This document shows, piece after piece, positions 35,001 to 43,473 of a DNA stretch of 64,000 nt. The DNA is from Candidatus Babelota bacterium. Lineage in GTDB: Bacteria > Babelota > Babeliae > Babelales > Vermiphilaceae. The first letter of the stretch is position 1. Every line of letters begins with the position of its first letter. The DNA is taken from contig RXKB01000001.1 of the NCBI GenBank assembly GCA_003963225.1, positions 1 through 64,000 on the forward strand, in the 5' to 3' direction. A program made the position numbers and the translations under genes. The notes beneath the pieces were generated by a model, which saw only the letters and a program-made list of their open reading frames with translations, searched no databases and had not been told where the DNA came from.

Positions 35001-38000
35001 GTAACGCAGTCATTGACGAAACTGTTGAAGTGTCAGATCCTATCACCGATAGGACTAGCTATTTCTTCATCGACCTACCGACCTTGTGCCCAATTCGTAT
35101 CACTGCCGGGCACGAACTCGAAAAAGATCAGTACGAGACGAATGATCAAATCCTGGGCTATGACCTTTACGAGGTAGCAGGTAGTGCACAGAACCTGTTG
35201 CAGTCCTGGACGTTAAGTCAACTTCGCAGCACAACTCCGGCTGCCTTTTATGTTCGCCCTGACAACATCTTGCCTACAGACTTCGGAGATCTATTTGGCG
35301 TTTACAACGGTACTCCGTTGGACACCACCGATCAACCTGCACGCACTACACCTACCGAAGATCGTGTGCCTGATTGTAGTGAGTTGAAGAGTCTTGTCTA
35401 CAAGGTACACGGCTCTCAAGATGGTGGACAAAGCGGCATACGCTTCTACGCACCAAACTACGAGAACATCAGCGAACCTTACGGCAACCGCACAGAACAA
35501 ACCTTTGAGGTCTACGCCGGGCAAACCTTCACTTGGGATTTACGCAGCAACTCGGTTGCTCCAAACCCATGCTTAAACCTCCCACAGCCCTGTGTAAACC
35601 CATGGGTACCGTCCGTTTTCAATTTTTATGGCGCTGAGCAAATCTGGAAAGAAGGTACTGGAGAGGTAATAAGCCCCATTCAGGCAGCTCAACGCGCCCG
35701 CGTATTTCAGTACGGCAGGTACATCACCAGTGACTGCAACAGCTTGTTCTCCATTGAAAACGTAGCTGGCTGCCAACCTGGGCACTTCACAGGAATATTC
35801 AAATTCGACACAAGTGGTACGGATGTCATTTCTCTCTCTGACTTTAGAGCGGTGTCACAAGCGAATGAGGCATGGTTCCATCCTGATCTAGGCCCGGTGG
35901 GTCTCCCGATGTATGCGACGCCGGCAGATGTCGATATTGACTTCTACGGGCATCCAGCCTACAGCGCGACCTTTGTTCCAACACAATGGACCCCATGGTC
36001 TAGCGCAGCCGACTCTGCTGTTGTAGGAAACGAGACCTTGTGGTTCATGTATCGTACAGGTTACGAACGCCTACAGCTCCAGACGTTCATGGCCCCAGCG
36101 TTTGAAACTTATTCCGTTCGCGGTGTAGGGTTCATTACCTACCATGGTGTAAAGTATTTCAGTGGCGATAATATCACCTTTGTTCCGGCTTTTGGATTGA
36201 ACTACAGTGTATCCGACCCAACTATGAAGTTGGTGAAGGTTACCACCATTGCCTGTGAAACACTGATCTTTGACCACTTCCAGGGTATCGCGCCACTCAA
36301 AAACCTCAGTGAGTCTGAACTGGAGGACGGGGTCACCTACCGCGTTCATAAAGGAAAAGGCATCACCTACCAGCGCAGGGATGGTAACGGTGCGGTTCCA
36401 ACAACCGTGAACCCCGGTCAGACCTTCATCTGGCACCAAGGAGACAGCGGAATTACTTACGACGTTTCCGGGACGATGGCCTCACAAATCCGCGCCGTGG
36501 AAGGTATCCGACATAAGAATCAAGTACCAAAACGTGGCTGGTCAAATGAGTGGTGTATGTTCATGTCATTGAACCACTACCACCCATCAGTCAGCTCAAT
36601 TTGGAAAACTGATGCTTACGGCGACGTCATGCCGTTTCTACACAACCGTTGCCATACATATTCGGCAGAGATCCGTGCGCCGTGGCACACCACACTAAAC
36701 CAGCAATTCTGCTATGGGCAATTTCCTCCTCTTGTTTCAGAGGCTCCACCAGGATACACCTACTTGGAAGGAATCAACTTTCCATATTGGGACGACCGAC
36801 AGGTAGCCCGAGACTACTACCGTAGCTGCCAAGTGTACCGGCAGCCTTACGAGATTGACTCTGCTCAAATCGTTTACACTGCGCTGGCCGGTCAGCAAGA
36901 CGAGGATGGCAACCAGAAATACGACGACAGCGTTGTGAAGATCGTATTCAAGGGGAGAATCCAATCCACTCGCTCTTCTCCTAGTAGTGTAGATACCTTG
37001 AACGACGGTAACGCCGGCGCCCAAGCCGCTATTCGTTCTGAGCCTTATCGTACGGATGAAAACGCCTTGAGGGAGTATTTGCAACAGCAAGGTGGTGGAC
37101 CTCATTGCGTCAAAGGTATGCTTGGGGACAGCGCGACCAGCTACAATGTTTTCACTCTTCCGGATGACCCGATGGGTGCCTGCCATCCACGATTCTATTT
37201 CGTGAAGCTGATCCCTTACGCCCACGAGGATAACAACACCACCGTGGAGTCTGGACAAGATAGTCTCATCCGCGTGGATCCTTACGTGCAGATGGATTTG
37301 TATCTGCGCGCCATGTGCGGTGGTTGGATGGACATCCAGTCGCTTCGGTCAATCAACTGCGACCAAGGGTTGTCGACCAGCCCGGTAGCGGATTACTTGT
37401 ACGAAAATCTATGTTACCAGGCCTGCCGTTCCTACGGCGCGCATCTTGACGTAACGCCCGAGATTTGGAGTGGCAAAAACTTCTTGCCACTGCAAACGAT
37501 CGCCGAATACGACTTCGCTTTCGCGCCTTCCATCGTAGACCCACTTGTCATGGAGTACCGCACTTGGCAACTGGATAAATGTCAATGGGGTCCATGGATG
37601 GTGTACCAAGGTACTATCGAACCAGGAGCCTCTGAACCACTGGTTGGCGGAACCGGATACCAGACCTCTCCAGAGATCACCCTGGACTCCGGGACTCCGA
37701 CGTTGATCAAATACGAGAAGCTTTCAACGCCATTCGTGTTGCAAGCAAATACCACATACTACCTAATGTCGACGGAGACTTCTGGTGGTGACAAGTGGAA
37801 TGACCGTATTGAGAGTGTAGACGTTAATGGCACGAATTTTGCAACGGTAATGCCAAATGGTATTTCAAATGTCTACGCAGCAAAGTACGTATCAGGTACA
37901 CTGACAACATACACAGCACCAGAAGAGCAGAACAGTATCTTCGGACCGGTTAGCTTCCGTACAGATTGTGTTGGCTGCGCCTATGGAAATGCAATTACAC

Positions 38001-41000
38001 CGCTTGGCAATCTAGGACAGGAGAAGAACAACATTTCCGGTCTGATCGGTATGCGGTTTACCACCGGTGATACTCCCATCACCGTTTATGAACTTGGGCG
38101 TATTGTGTTGCCAAATAGCACACAGACCCACACTGTTTCAATCCGTGATGGTAGCGATATCACCACGGTGTTAGCTTCAGTTGCGATCGATGCCACTTCA
38201 GCTCTTACCGGAGACGCGCAAACTGATCTGACCTTGTGGCGCGCACCGAAATTCCGCGTTAACCTGAACGCCGGCGTAATTACAAGCGTAGACATCATCG
38301 ATTCTGGTACTGGCTTCAACCATACAAAGATTTCCAAGATGAAGCTCTACGTGACGGCTTCTGCGGGCTCAGGGGCAGTGATTCAAGTCAACGACGTCTT
38401 TGTTGATGGCGATGATTTGACACCAGCCGAGGGGCAGATTCTGGAATTAGGTGGCATCAAGAGCGTATCTGTGTTGCAAGGAGGAAGCGGCTACGCGTAT
38501 CCAGTGACAGTCAACTTGATCGGAAGCTTCCAGAACAACGCGAATAAAAGCCCGGCATTCGCAACGGCCACAGTTGGCAAGCTGCGTATCAGCCGCATTA
38601 GGGTCACCAACGGAGGAACCGGCTACAACAGCGCGCAAGTTACATTGATCGGCGGAGGCGGACAGGGAGCCACGGCTTCTGCTCAAGTTCAAGGCGGTAC
38701 TGTTGTCGGTGTCGACCTTATCAACGCCGGCAACGGCTACACTTCATTGCCTCGCGTGAGTATTCTGGGCGATGGTACTGGAGCGACGGCAGTCGCCGAG
38801 GCCGTCATTATCCCAGGTTCTGCGGGTTCAATCGCTTCCGTGGATCTTATTCCTGACTCGGTTGGAACGAACTTTGGTTACTCTGCTCCGCCTGAGGTTC
38901 AAATCGTCGGAGGTGATACAGGAAACAATAGCGCCACCGGTGCCGAAGCAGTCGCTAAGATGCAGGTTCTCAACCTCCGGGATGACGACGGTATGCGCGT
39001 TGTTGGCTTCGAAATGGTGCCTACCGCATACTATGGGTTATCAAAGATCTCCATCCCGTATGATGGACCTACCGCAACAAAGATCGAGTTTCGCTTCTCT
39101 TATCAGGCCGACTGGCTAGGTGGAGTGCCCAGCACGAGCTATCTGAACTCAGGTCCAACCGGTGTCAGTGTGTTGCCGACCACATACTTGTCGTTCAACT
39201 TTCTGCCGGATCGCGTGAACAACCCTCATAAATACGAGATCAAACGTGCAGACTTCACATACGGCACAGGTTGCAACCGTACACCAACAACCTGGACAAC
39301 ACTGACAGGTAACGACGGCGTATCTGGCCCAATCTGCGACAATAACAGCAATCACGTCGAATACGACGACTGCACAACAGATTGCGCCTGTCTATGGCCT
39401 GACCCGACAGCGTACAGCCCGACACCAGGCACATACCTGGCACCGATCCAAGATCCACCTCAAGCCAACGACGTTGTGGCTTCGACATACCGCATCAAAG
39501 ACCTGAGTGTGATCAGTGGAAGCGGGCATGTCACGTCAGTAGGCATACAGACCGGTGGAGAAAATTACAGTGCCGGCGCCACTGTTCAAATTGTTGGCGG
39601 AGGAGGCACAGGAGCAGAGGCTACCCTGACTATCTCTGGCGGGGTGGTGACGGGTATCACGCTAACTAACCCCGGAAGCGGCTATACCCAAGATCCAACG
39701 GTGGTAATTACTGATTCAACAGGTTCTGGTGCTTCAGCGATTGCTGTAGCAGACAGCCTGTTCCAGAGTTATTTCCTGTCATGGCCAATGCAACCACTGG
39801 TGGTCTACAATGTAGAACGCCGCATGTTTTATCGCTTTGATTCAGATGAAACATGGCACACGTTGGCGTCAGGTGTACGCTCGCCTTACATCGATAACGC
39901 TCCTTGGGAAGAGAACTTTAGTCGACAGATCGAAACAAACCCTGTAAAGCACGATCAAGTCATTGGTACTCCGCAAGAGATCAATCCACCAATGAACAAC
40001 CATCCACGGATGGTGACGATCGACTTGACCGGTGTACCGCGCGGCAGCTACAAGAACGTGTATTTGGACTGTGTTCTTACAGTCACCGTTCCCGTCGACG
40101 AAAACACAACAACCTCGGTGGAATACACTGTGGAGCCGGTCGTAGTCTATGGCGGAACAGGGCAAACTTCTTTTGTCTACGAAGACGCCCGTGTATTCTC
40201 GCAATTTGAAGGTAGAATCACCAAATACCGCTATAGCACGCGGATTGTAACCTCAGTTAGTGTGACGTGGCCTACGCTGCGGAATCACAAGCAGCTCTGT
40301 TCTGACCTACAGCGCTCTCGTTTGTCTTACAAACTGCACCGTCAGTTTGAAACCAACGACAATGGTTCAATCGTCCAGGTAGACGAGGTAATTGCCTCAT
40401 CGAAGATCTCCGGAGCTGTGGCGCCAGACTTTGGTCTTAACCCAGATAGCGAAGAAATCACCGTAGAATGGACAGGATGGGACGACGACACCCACCGTCG
40501 ATTGGATGACAGCCGTAACAACACCGGCTTCAACCCAGCCAATCGTCAAGCCAACACAGAGAAGTACTATGTGGTTGCTTCTTGGGTGGATTGGCCTGAA
40601 ACGAAGTGCGTCGCAGACGCGCAACAAAATCGACCGGACTGCGCACCTATTGATGATCAGGTTCCTTGTGTAAATATGAACCGTCAATACCGAGTGGAGA
40701 CGGTGGTAAACGCCAGGGAGCGCTGGTTCACTGCCATGCCTATGGCCATTAACATTGAACGCCCACAAGGATTTTCACCAGTCCCAAATACCTGCACATA
40801 TGCAGAGATGTTCAACAACTTTGCCAGAGCGGTTAATTTGCTTACACATTGTCGACTGGAGCTGCCGTTTACAAAGAGGATGCGTACAATTTACTCAACC
40901 TCTGTGCCGGATTCCTTCTGGCAACAGCCGTTGATTGATTGCAACAACATTGGCTGCCTTAGCCACGGAATACGTCGAAACGTGTCACCTGAGGGTGCGG

Positions 41001-41641
41001 TTAAGACGGTTTACGGAGACTGGCAAGAGGTGCCAGTAGACGCCTCAGTGAGCGCGTATGAAGGTGTCGGTGCCACAGGGTACGCAGTGAGCGATTGTTC
41101 CGTAGACATGAAAATGGCGACGTATCGTTCCTGGACACAATTCGCAATAGACCCGGATCAGGAAGCTTTCTCCGCTATTCCAACCAATCTATTGGGTAAT
41201 TTCGATATCAGCAACTTGGCACTGATTGGAAAACAATCCCAAGGTGTCGGTGTGTGTCGTGTCGAGAGCGGGCTTTATCAGTCGTGCCTAGCGGATTCAT
41301 GCTGCCGTAATTACCAGAGGGAAAATGGTTGGTGCTTCTGCCAGGAGTCCGCCGACGCAGAGCCTCAGTGGGGTAATTTCTGTGGTTGTGGCTGCCGGCT
41401 ATACGATGGCGAAAATGGACCGGCTAGAAACAACTGTCGTGTTGTATGGGAAACAACCGGAGATTGTTCTGTGTTCATGGCAGGCACAGTAAAGGCCCCA
41501 GGTGTCCCAACCGGCGATGTCAGCTGGATTGGCGGTACAGGCTACGAAGGACGCATGCTCTGCGCCAGCGGTTCTGCCTGGAGTTGGGCGACTATCGAAG
41601 GAATTCGAAGCTTGGTTTACATGTCCTTCCCGCTATACTAA
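32096..41641 (+). CDS. Giant 3,181-residue tail-type virion protein
   Basis: A single uninterrupted frame of 9.5 kb. The product is beta-rich and Trp/Tyr/Cys-rich, without signal peptide or clear enzyme motif. Its C-terminal third holds at least five units of a GG-x-GY repeat, for example SVLQGGSGYAYPVTVNLIG, VTNGGTGYNSAQVTLIGGG, NAGNGYTSLPRVSILGDG and TNPGSGYTQDPTVVITDS, also found once in the 204-residue protein at 2.8 kb. The extreme C-terminus is Cys-rich (CCRNYQ, CFCQ, CGCGC). Size, repeats and pairing with the 573-residue gene suggest a tail, baseplate or adhesin component. ATG 32096 has no Shine-Dalgarno. Confidence 0.75.
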   Translation: MLQFKYVAPVHAGDPISSKSHNDLALAFNQRILSGAGDAAWRIMWNAHSLMRQVRNPAGGFGDLPGTQQWPASDEWWKVYALVDNASRCGETNDTWYWPIAEAGQEEGANVANPMMAFVFGRDYINARVRDFEPEVNRLTNGPSDEDGTFEPIDVAVLSGDPFVTASSAWMQAKQQRGIIEVGAPYRAKAPAYEAAHSTYSWRYPARAPYLKTYTTFAPVPKDEGNCPRINGIIPPYWHAKFTPLVPNYPALSFPTCPGVSGHLQYIARLTDRYILYFQDGPTLMLPYTVYLEGPYDGGGALSKQHSELLTQAINKYVIEMRGDYSERLDNGCVDVKGAQQFDFQRFFSSQYALAPAAVGYVDGNGVLQSYGYPTFYLPFSGAGQEQEIPADTYLELSNGHPGDAIDEHYTPPAFVFSAFCITVANTVSAAEFEFVDIAGNPIHIGETLKPCDDGSRAVLSVTVPSAVEGSKTIVKFLGTPVNPGSIGVRLKNAVRMTAGGSITVELLEQVPYIPDIQDAYAVLRCGTTNGSEDGPDTYGGVIASEKLRTLWDYYSKYGCIVNPDGITQLGYHPAGVNFNSIYESARELLNENLRLVPRERIQRYTVSGGKSTMYFSRYALGRGGQPGGTRTIETEVKPIVGTRIIEAISETNPKPLIEYVVRRKGTDNVKSTIVPNPSNQNRPEMHAEWPFTSYAFNSTYYCDDFVVYGNVKYIPPGYSWAAANNFSSPAYPSDRDLNFDHTLIGMQIPSYDVSEQVPVGYIKLVENQDIKHTIQPVTRRRDFIDAFGQQRSEVINALRIDWVSKTRYGAYNEEMTARATEWKNMLLHPTPQLDNANSLENTGFQYLNGFRYAVQRRLWSVSQSQWLPWETIVDRHSGSTDGVGTYGFDPLASLSGATGTYFAEDRLGYGKTLGVDVEYRIIAKPVVDVNNDKMVLYQRAAFLPVQITWTGQANKVYKIKRRQLRKEGNAVIDETVEVSDPITDRTSYFFIDLPTLCPIRITAGHELEKDQYETNDQILGYDLYEVAGSAQNLLQSWTLSQLRSTTPAAFYVRPDNILPTDFGDLFGVYNGTPLDTTDQPARTTPTEDRVPDCSELKSLVYKVHGSQDGGQSGIRFYAPNYENISEPYGNRTEQTFEVYAGQTFTWDLRSNSVAPNPCLNLPQPCVNPWVPSVFNFYGAEQIWKEGTGEVISPIQAAQRARVFQYGRYITSDCNSLFSIENVAGCQPGHFTGIFKFDTSGTDVISLSDFRAVSQANEAWFHPDLGPVGLPMYATPADVDIDFYGHPAYSATFVPTQWTPWSSAADSAVVGNETLWFMYRTGYERLQLQTFMAPAFETYSVRGVGFITYHGVKYFSGDNITFVPAFGLNYSVSDPTMKLVKVTTIACETLIFDHFQGIAPLKNLSESELEDGVTYRVHKGKGITYQRRDGNGAVPTTVNPGQTFIWHQGDSGITYDVSGTMASQIRAVEGIRHKNQVPKRGWSNEWCMFMSLNHYHPSVSSIWKTDAYGDVMPFLHNRCHTYSAEIRAPWHTTLNQQFCYGQFPPLVSEAPPGYTYLEGINFPYWDDRQVARDYYRSCQVYRQPYEIDSAQIVYTALAGQQDEDGNQKYDDSVVKIVFKGRIQSTRSSPSSVDTLNDGNAGAQAAIRSEPYRTDENALREYLQQQGGGPHCVKGMLGDSATSYNVFTLPDDPMGACHPRFYFVKLIPYAHEDNNTTVESGQDSLIRVDPYVQMDLYLRAMCGGWMDIQSLRSINCDQGLSTSPVADYLYENLCYQACRSYGAHLDVTPEIWSGKNFLPLQTIAEYDFAFAPSIVDPLVMEYRTWQLDKCQWGPWMVYQGTIEPGASEPLVGGTGYQTSPEITLDSGTPTLIKYEKLSTPFVLQANTTYYLMSTETSGGDKWNDRIESVDVNGTNFATVMPNGISNVYAAKYVSGTLTTYTAPEEQNSIFGPVSFRTDCVGCAYGNAITPLGNLGQEKNNISGLIGMRFTTGDTPITVYELGRIVLPNSTQTHTVSIRDGSDITTVLASVAIDATSALTGDAQTDLTLWRAPKFRVNLNAGVITSVDIIDSGTGFNHTKISKMKLYVTASAGSGAVIQVNDVFVDGDDLTPAEGQILELGGIKSVSVLQGGSGYAYPVTVNLIGSFQNNANKSPAFATATVGKLRISRIRVTNGGTGYNSAQVTLIGGGGQGATASAQVQGGTVVGVDLINAGNGYTSLPRVSILGDGTGATAVAEAVIIPGSAGSIASVDLIPDSVGTNFGYSAPPEVQIVGGDTGNNSATGAEAVAKMQVLNLRDDDGMRVVGFEMVPTAYYGLSKISIPYDGPTATKIEFRFSYQADWLGGVPSTSYLNSGPTGVSVLPTTYLSFNFLPDRVNNPHKYEIKRADFTYGTGCNRTPTTWTTLTGNDGVSGPICDNNSNHVEYDDCTTDCACLWPDPTAYSPTPGTYLAPIQDPPQANDVVASTYRIKDLSVISGSGHVTSVGIQTGGENYSAGATVQIVGGGGTGAEATLTISGGVVTGITLTNPGSGYTQDPTVVITDSTGSGASAIAVADSLFQSYFLSWPMQPLVVYNVERRMFYRFDSDETWHTLASGVRSPYIDNAPWEENFSRQIETNPVKHDQVIGTPQEINPPMNNHPRMVTIDLTGVPRGSYKNVYLDCVLTVTVPVDENTTTSVEYTVEPVVVYGGTGQTSFVYEDARVFSQFEGRITKYRYSTRIVTSVSVTWPTLRNHKQLCSDLQRSRLSYKLHRQFETNDNGSIVQVDEVIASSKISGAVAPDFGLNPDSEEITVEWTGWDDDTHRRLDDSRNNTGFNPANRQANTEKYYVVASWVDWPETKCVADAQQNRPDCAPIDDQVPCVNMNRQYRVETVVNARERWFTAMPMAINIERPQGFSPVPNTCTYAEMFNNFARAVNLLTHCRLELPFTKRMRTIYSTSVPDSFWQQPLIDCNNIGCLSHGIRRNVSPEGAVKTVYGDWQEVPVDASVSAYEGVGATGYAVSDCSVDMKMATYRSWTQFAIDPDQEAFSAIPTNLLGNFDISNLALIGKQSQGVGVCRVESGLYQSCLADSCCRNYQRENGWCFCQESADAEPQWGNFCGCGCRLYDGENGPARNNCRVVWETTGDCSVFMAGTVKAPGVPTGDVSWIGGTGYEGRMLCASGSAWSWATIEGIRSLVYMSFPLY
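38260..38830 (+). repeat. Coding repeats: GG-x-GY beta units, first block
   Basis: About four tandem units in the giant protein, each with a motif like S/R-V-x-x-GG-T/S-GY followed by a strand and a GGG/GDG turn. They differ in detail, so they are old duplications. Confidence 0.6.
39510..39760 (+). repeat. Coding repeats: GG-x-Y beta units, second block
   Basis: Two more units (SVGIQTGGENYSAGATVQIV and GITLTNPGSGYTQDPTVVIT). The first is very close to VVSGGSNYSAGTTVRIT of the 2.8 kb protein. Confidence 0.6.
41612..41639 (+). promoter_or_regulatory. Leaderless-type promoter inside the end of the giant gene
   Basis: TTGGTT (41612-41617), 16-base spacer, TATACT (41634-41639), then six bases to ATG 41646. 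Confidence 0.5.
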
Positions 41642-41645
41642 CCAC

Positions 41646-42092
41646 ATGACGTATTTTCCAGTTCCGCACAATGCGCCACCAAAACCAGTGGCGCACATCG
41701 TACGAGGTCCAGCGCAGGAGGCAGTGAAAAAGGCTGCTCCTGTGGTGAATCGTCCTGCCGTCATGCCGGAAGAGCTAAAAAAATTGGTCGCACAGACCAT
41801 GCAGCCCCAACCTCCACCTGAGGTAGCCCCGGCGCCTACCACAGAGGAACTATCCCTGCCTTCCATGACTCAAATGGCGAAGAATGTGCTGGGCAGCCTC
41901 GGGAAGGTGGTAAAGGCCGCGGCGTCAGGGCAGGGAGTAAAGGTGACACAAGAAACGGCAGAAGCCAGGTTAGCTATCTGCCGTAGTTGCCCATTCTTCA
42001 GACACACAGACGAACGTTGCTCGAAGTGTGGATGCTACATGGCCGTCAAGACATACCTCAGGGCTGAGAAATGTCCTGTGGGAAAATGGTAA
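41646..42092 (+). CDS. Small protein with C-terminal zinc-binding Cys motif
   Basis: A 148-residue protein with a Pro/Ala-rich N-terminal half and a C-terminal Cys motif: CRSCPFF..., then CSKCGCYM, then KCPVGKW (about 114-148). This CxxCP...CxxCGC...CPxGKW layout recurs at the end of many phage proteins and is expected to bind zinc; its role is not known to me. The start is ATG 41646, close behind a TATACT box. It is convergent with the RNAP beta middle gene, with no bases between the stops. Confidence 0.65.
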   Translation: MTYFPVPHNAPPKPVAHIVRGPAQEAVKKAAPVVNRPAVMPEELKKLVAQTMQPQPPPEVAPAPTTEELSLPSMTQMAKNVLGSLGKVVKAAASGQGVKVTQETAEARLAICRSCPFFRHTDERCSKCGCYMAVKTYLRAEKCPVGKW

Positions 42093-42782
42093 TTAGGTCT
42101 CAGGAATTTTCACACGACTATTGAGAATAGTTTCGTGGTCAACCCACCTGAGTTTACCGGTTTTATCTTTCACGAGCTTGTAGAGCTTGTTGTCGCGCCC
42201 CTTGAGGGTATTGGCTGCGATGTATTGTGTCACGCCAACCTTGTCTGACTCGGCAATGTGCAGCGGGTCGAAGAAGCCAAAAGAAGACGTGTTGATCTGG
42301 CGTGATTCGTCAGGGATAGACTCCGGGCTTGCGATACCACCTTCACCCATCTTGGTTACACGATGGGCATTATCGAAGTGCTCCATCGGGTTAATGCCTT
42401 CCACGTTATTGCTCAGACTGTTTCCGATAACCACGGACTTAATTTGAGGCGTGAAGAAGGAAGACGTGAGCCAGGTAAGATTTTTTCTTTGCTGGATCTT
42501 CTGTGCTGCCTTTTTGCGTAGTCCCGCAGCATCTTTTTCAATGTGGTCTTTGATGAAGTCTTCAAGGCCTAGAAAGCTGGAAAAGCGCAGGTTGTCGCGA
42601 TCGTCTGGCTCAACTTCCTGCTTGTTGATCTTGATGAGCTTGGCCGACGCAAGCAAAAGCGTACGAGGTGACACGCTGGACAGAGGTTCCCCGAGGGTTT
42701 GGTTAGTTACCACCGGGTCGACAAAAGTGCGAGCCAGCCACTTTTTCAGCGCGTCGATTTTTTCTTGTTTGGACAGGACCAT
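42093..42782 (-). CDS. RNA polymerase beta subunit, middle fragment
   Basis: A 229-residue protein matching the central part of bacterial beta. EPDDRDNLRFSSFLGLEDFI (58-77) corresponds to the DDIDHLGNRRVRxVGELL block. INPMEHFDNAHRVTKMGEGG (130-149) corresponds to the NPLSEITHKRRxSALGPGG block in the rifampicin/fork region. ADSDKVGVTQYIA-like residues near 180-189 correspond to the PETPEGxNIGLI block. It begins where the 29.0 kb fragment ends and stops where the 12.6-15.6 kb fusion begins, so it fills the gap. Only the flanking gene positions are unusual: it is alone, 13-27 kb from the other pieces. ATG 42782 lies six bases after a -10 box. Confidence 0.82.
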   Translation of the reverse strand: MVLSKQEKIDALKKWLARTFVDPVVTNQTLGEPLSSVSPRTLLLASAKLIKINKQEVEPDDRDNLRFSSFLGLEDFIKDHIEKDAAGLRKKAAQKIQQRKNLTWLTSSFFTPQIKSVVIGNSLSNNVEGINPMEHFDNAHRVTKMGEGGIASPESIPDESRQINTSSFGFFDPLHIAESDKVGVTQYIAANTLKGRDNKLYKLVKDKTGKLRWVDHETILNSRVKIPET

Positions 42783-42793
42783 ACACGTATATT
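42765..42793 (+). promoter_or_regulatory. Plus promoter TTGTTT-17-TATATT
   Basis: TTGTTT (42765-42770), 17-base spacer, TATATT (42788-42793); the next plus start codon is ATG 42824, so a leader of about 24 bases is predicted. Its -10 overlaps the -10 of the divergent minus promoter. Confidence 0.5.
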
Positions 42794-42817
42794 ACTGGAT
42801 ATGCCGGATGCACACAA
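42789..42817 (-). promoter_or_regulatory. Leaderless-type promoter for the beta middle gene
   Basis: Minus strand TTGTGT (42817-42812), 17-base spacer, TAATAT (42794-42789), then six bases to ATG 42782. The two divergent promoters cannot be occupied at once. Confidence 0.55.
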
Positions 42818-42823
42818 GTTCTT

Positions 42824-43015
42824 ATGACCCTGCACATTGAGTTGGATGAAGAAGCTGAGAAAGTAGACATGGTCGTGGACGACCATCTCGTCCTTCGTGC
42901 CGAACGGCGCTCAGCTAACCATATCAGCTACAAGAATTTCGACTCCCTGGTCGACGACCGTGTGCACGACACCGTCAAAGAAATCGCCGCCGCCCTCTTA
43001 AATTTGACAGACTGA
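42824..43015 (+). CDS. Small acidic hypothetical protein
   Basis: A 63-residue acidic protein (MTLHIELDEEAEKVDMVVDD at the start), not recognised. It lies between the divergent promoters and the dCMP deaminase promoter and may belong to the nucleotide region. ATG 42824 has no clear Shine-Dalgarno. Confidence 0.6.
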   Translation: MTLHIELDEEAEKVDMVVDDHLVLRAERRSANHISYKNFDSLVDDRVHDTVKEIAAALLNLTD

Positions 43016-43038
43016 CCTCGTGTGGTACATTACCACAC
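43004..43038 (+). promoter_or_regulatory. dCMP deaminase promoter with overlapping inverted repeat
   Basis: TTGACA (43004-43009), 16-base spacer, TACATT (43026-43031), then seven bases to ATG 43039. A perfect inverted repeat GTGTGGTA-CAT-TACCACAC (43020-43038) covers the -10 box and the RNA start up to the ATG, the position expected for a repressor operator. Confidence 0.65.
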
Positions 43039-43473
43039 ATGAGTCTGCAAAAGAAAACTCGGGCACCATGGCCACAGTTCGCCATGCACCTGGCTCTCAC
43101 TGCCGCCAATGAGCGCTGTGAGGATCCCTACGTTCAAGTCGGTGCCTGCTGCCTTCGCCACGACAACTCTGTCGCTTCTCTGGGCTACAACGGCCCTCCT
43201 CCTGGTGTTGACGTAGATTGGTCCGACCGTGACAAGCGTCGCAAGCGCATGCTGCATGCTGAAGTCAACTGTCTGCGCTACGTGAAGCCTGGTGAGGGAA
43301 AACTCCTCGCCGTCACCGTAATCCCCTGCATGTCATGCCTTTCTGTCATTGCAAGCTGGGGTATCAAGGAGGTTTATTACCTGAACGACTGGACTGGAAC
43401 CGATCCAGAGATCTTCCAGGTCGCCAAGGAATTCGGAATCAAGTTGGAAAAACTCGCCCTCGATGAACGCTAA
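43039..43473 (+). CDS. dCMP/cytidine deaminase-family protein (likely dCMP deaminase)
   Basis: A 144-residue zinc-dependent deaminase. The active-site motif is MLHAEVN (His73, Glu75), and the zinc cysteines are in IPCMSCLS (Cys97, Cys100). It would convert dCMP to dUMP, the substrate of the ThyX encoded at 48.8 kb, so it fits dTTP supply. The size suits phage dCMP deaminases. It begins the nucleotide gene run and overlaps the following gene by 11 bases. Its promoter carries an operator-like inverted repeat. Confidence 0.88.
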   Translation: MSLQKKTRAPWPQFAMHLALTAANERCEDPYVQVGACCLRHDNSVASLGYNGPPPGVDVDWSDRDKRRKRMLHAEVNCLRYVKPGEGKLLAVTVIPCMSCLSVIASWGIKEVYYLNDWTGTDPEIFQVAKEFGIKLEKLALDER

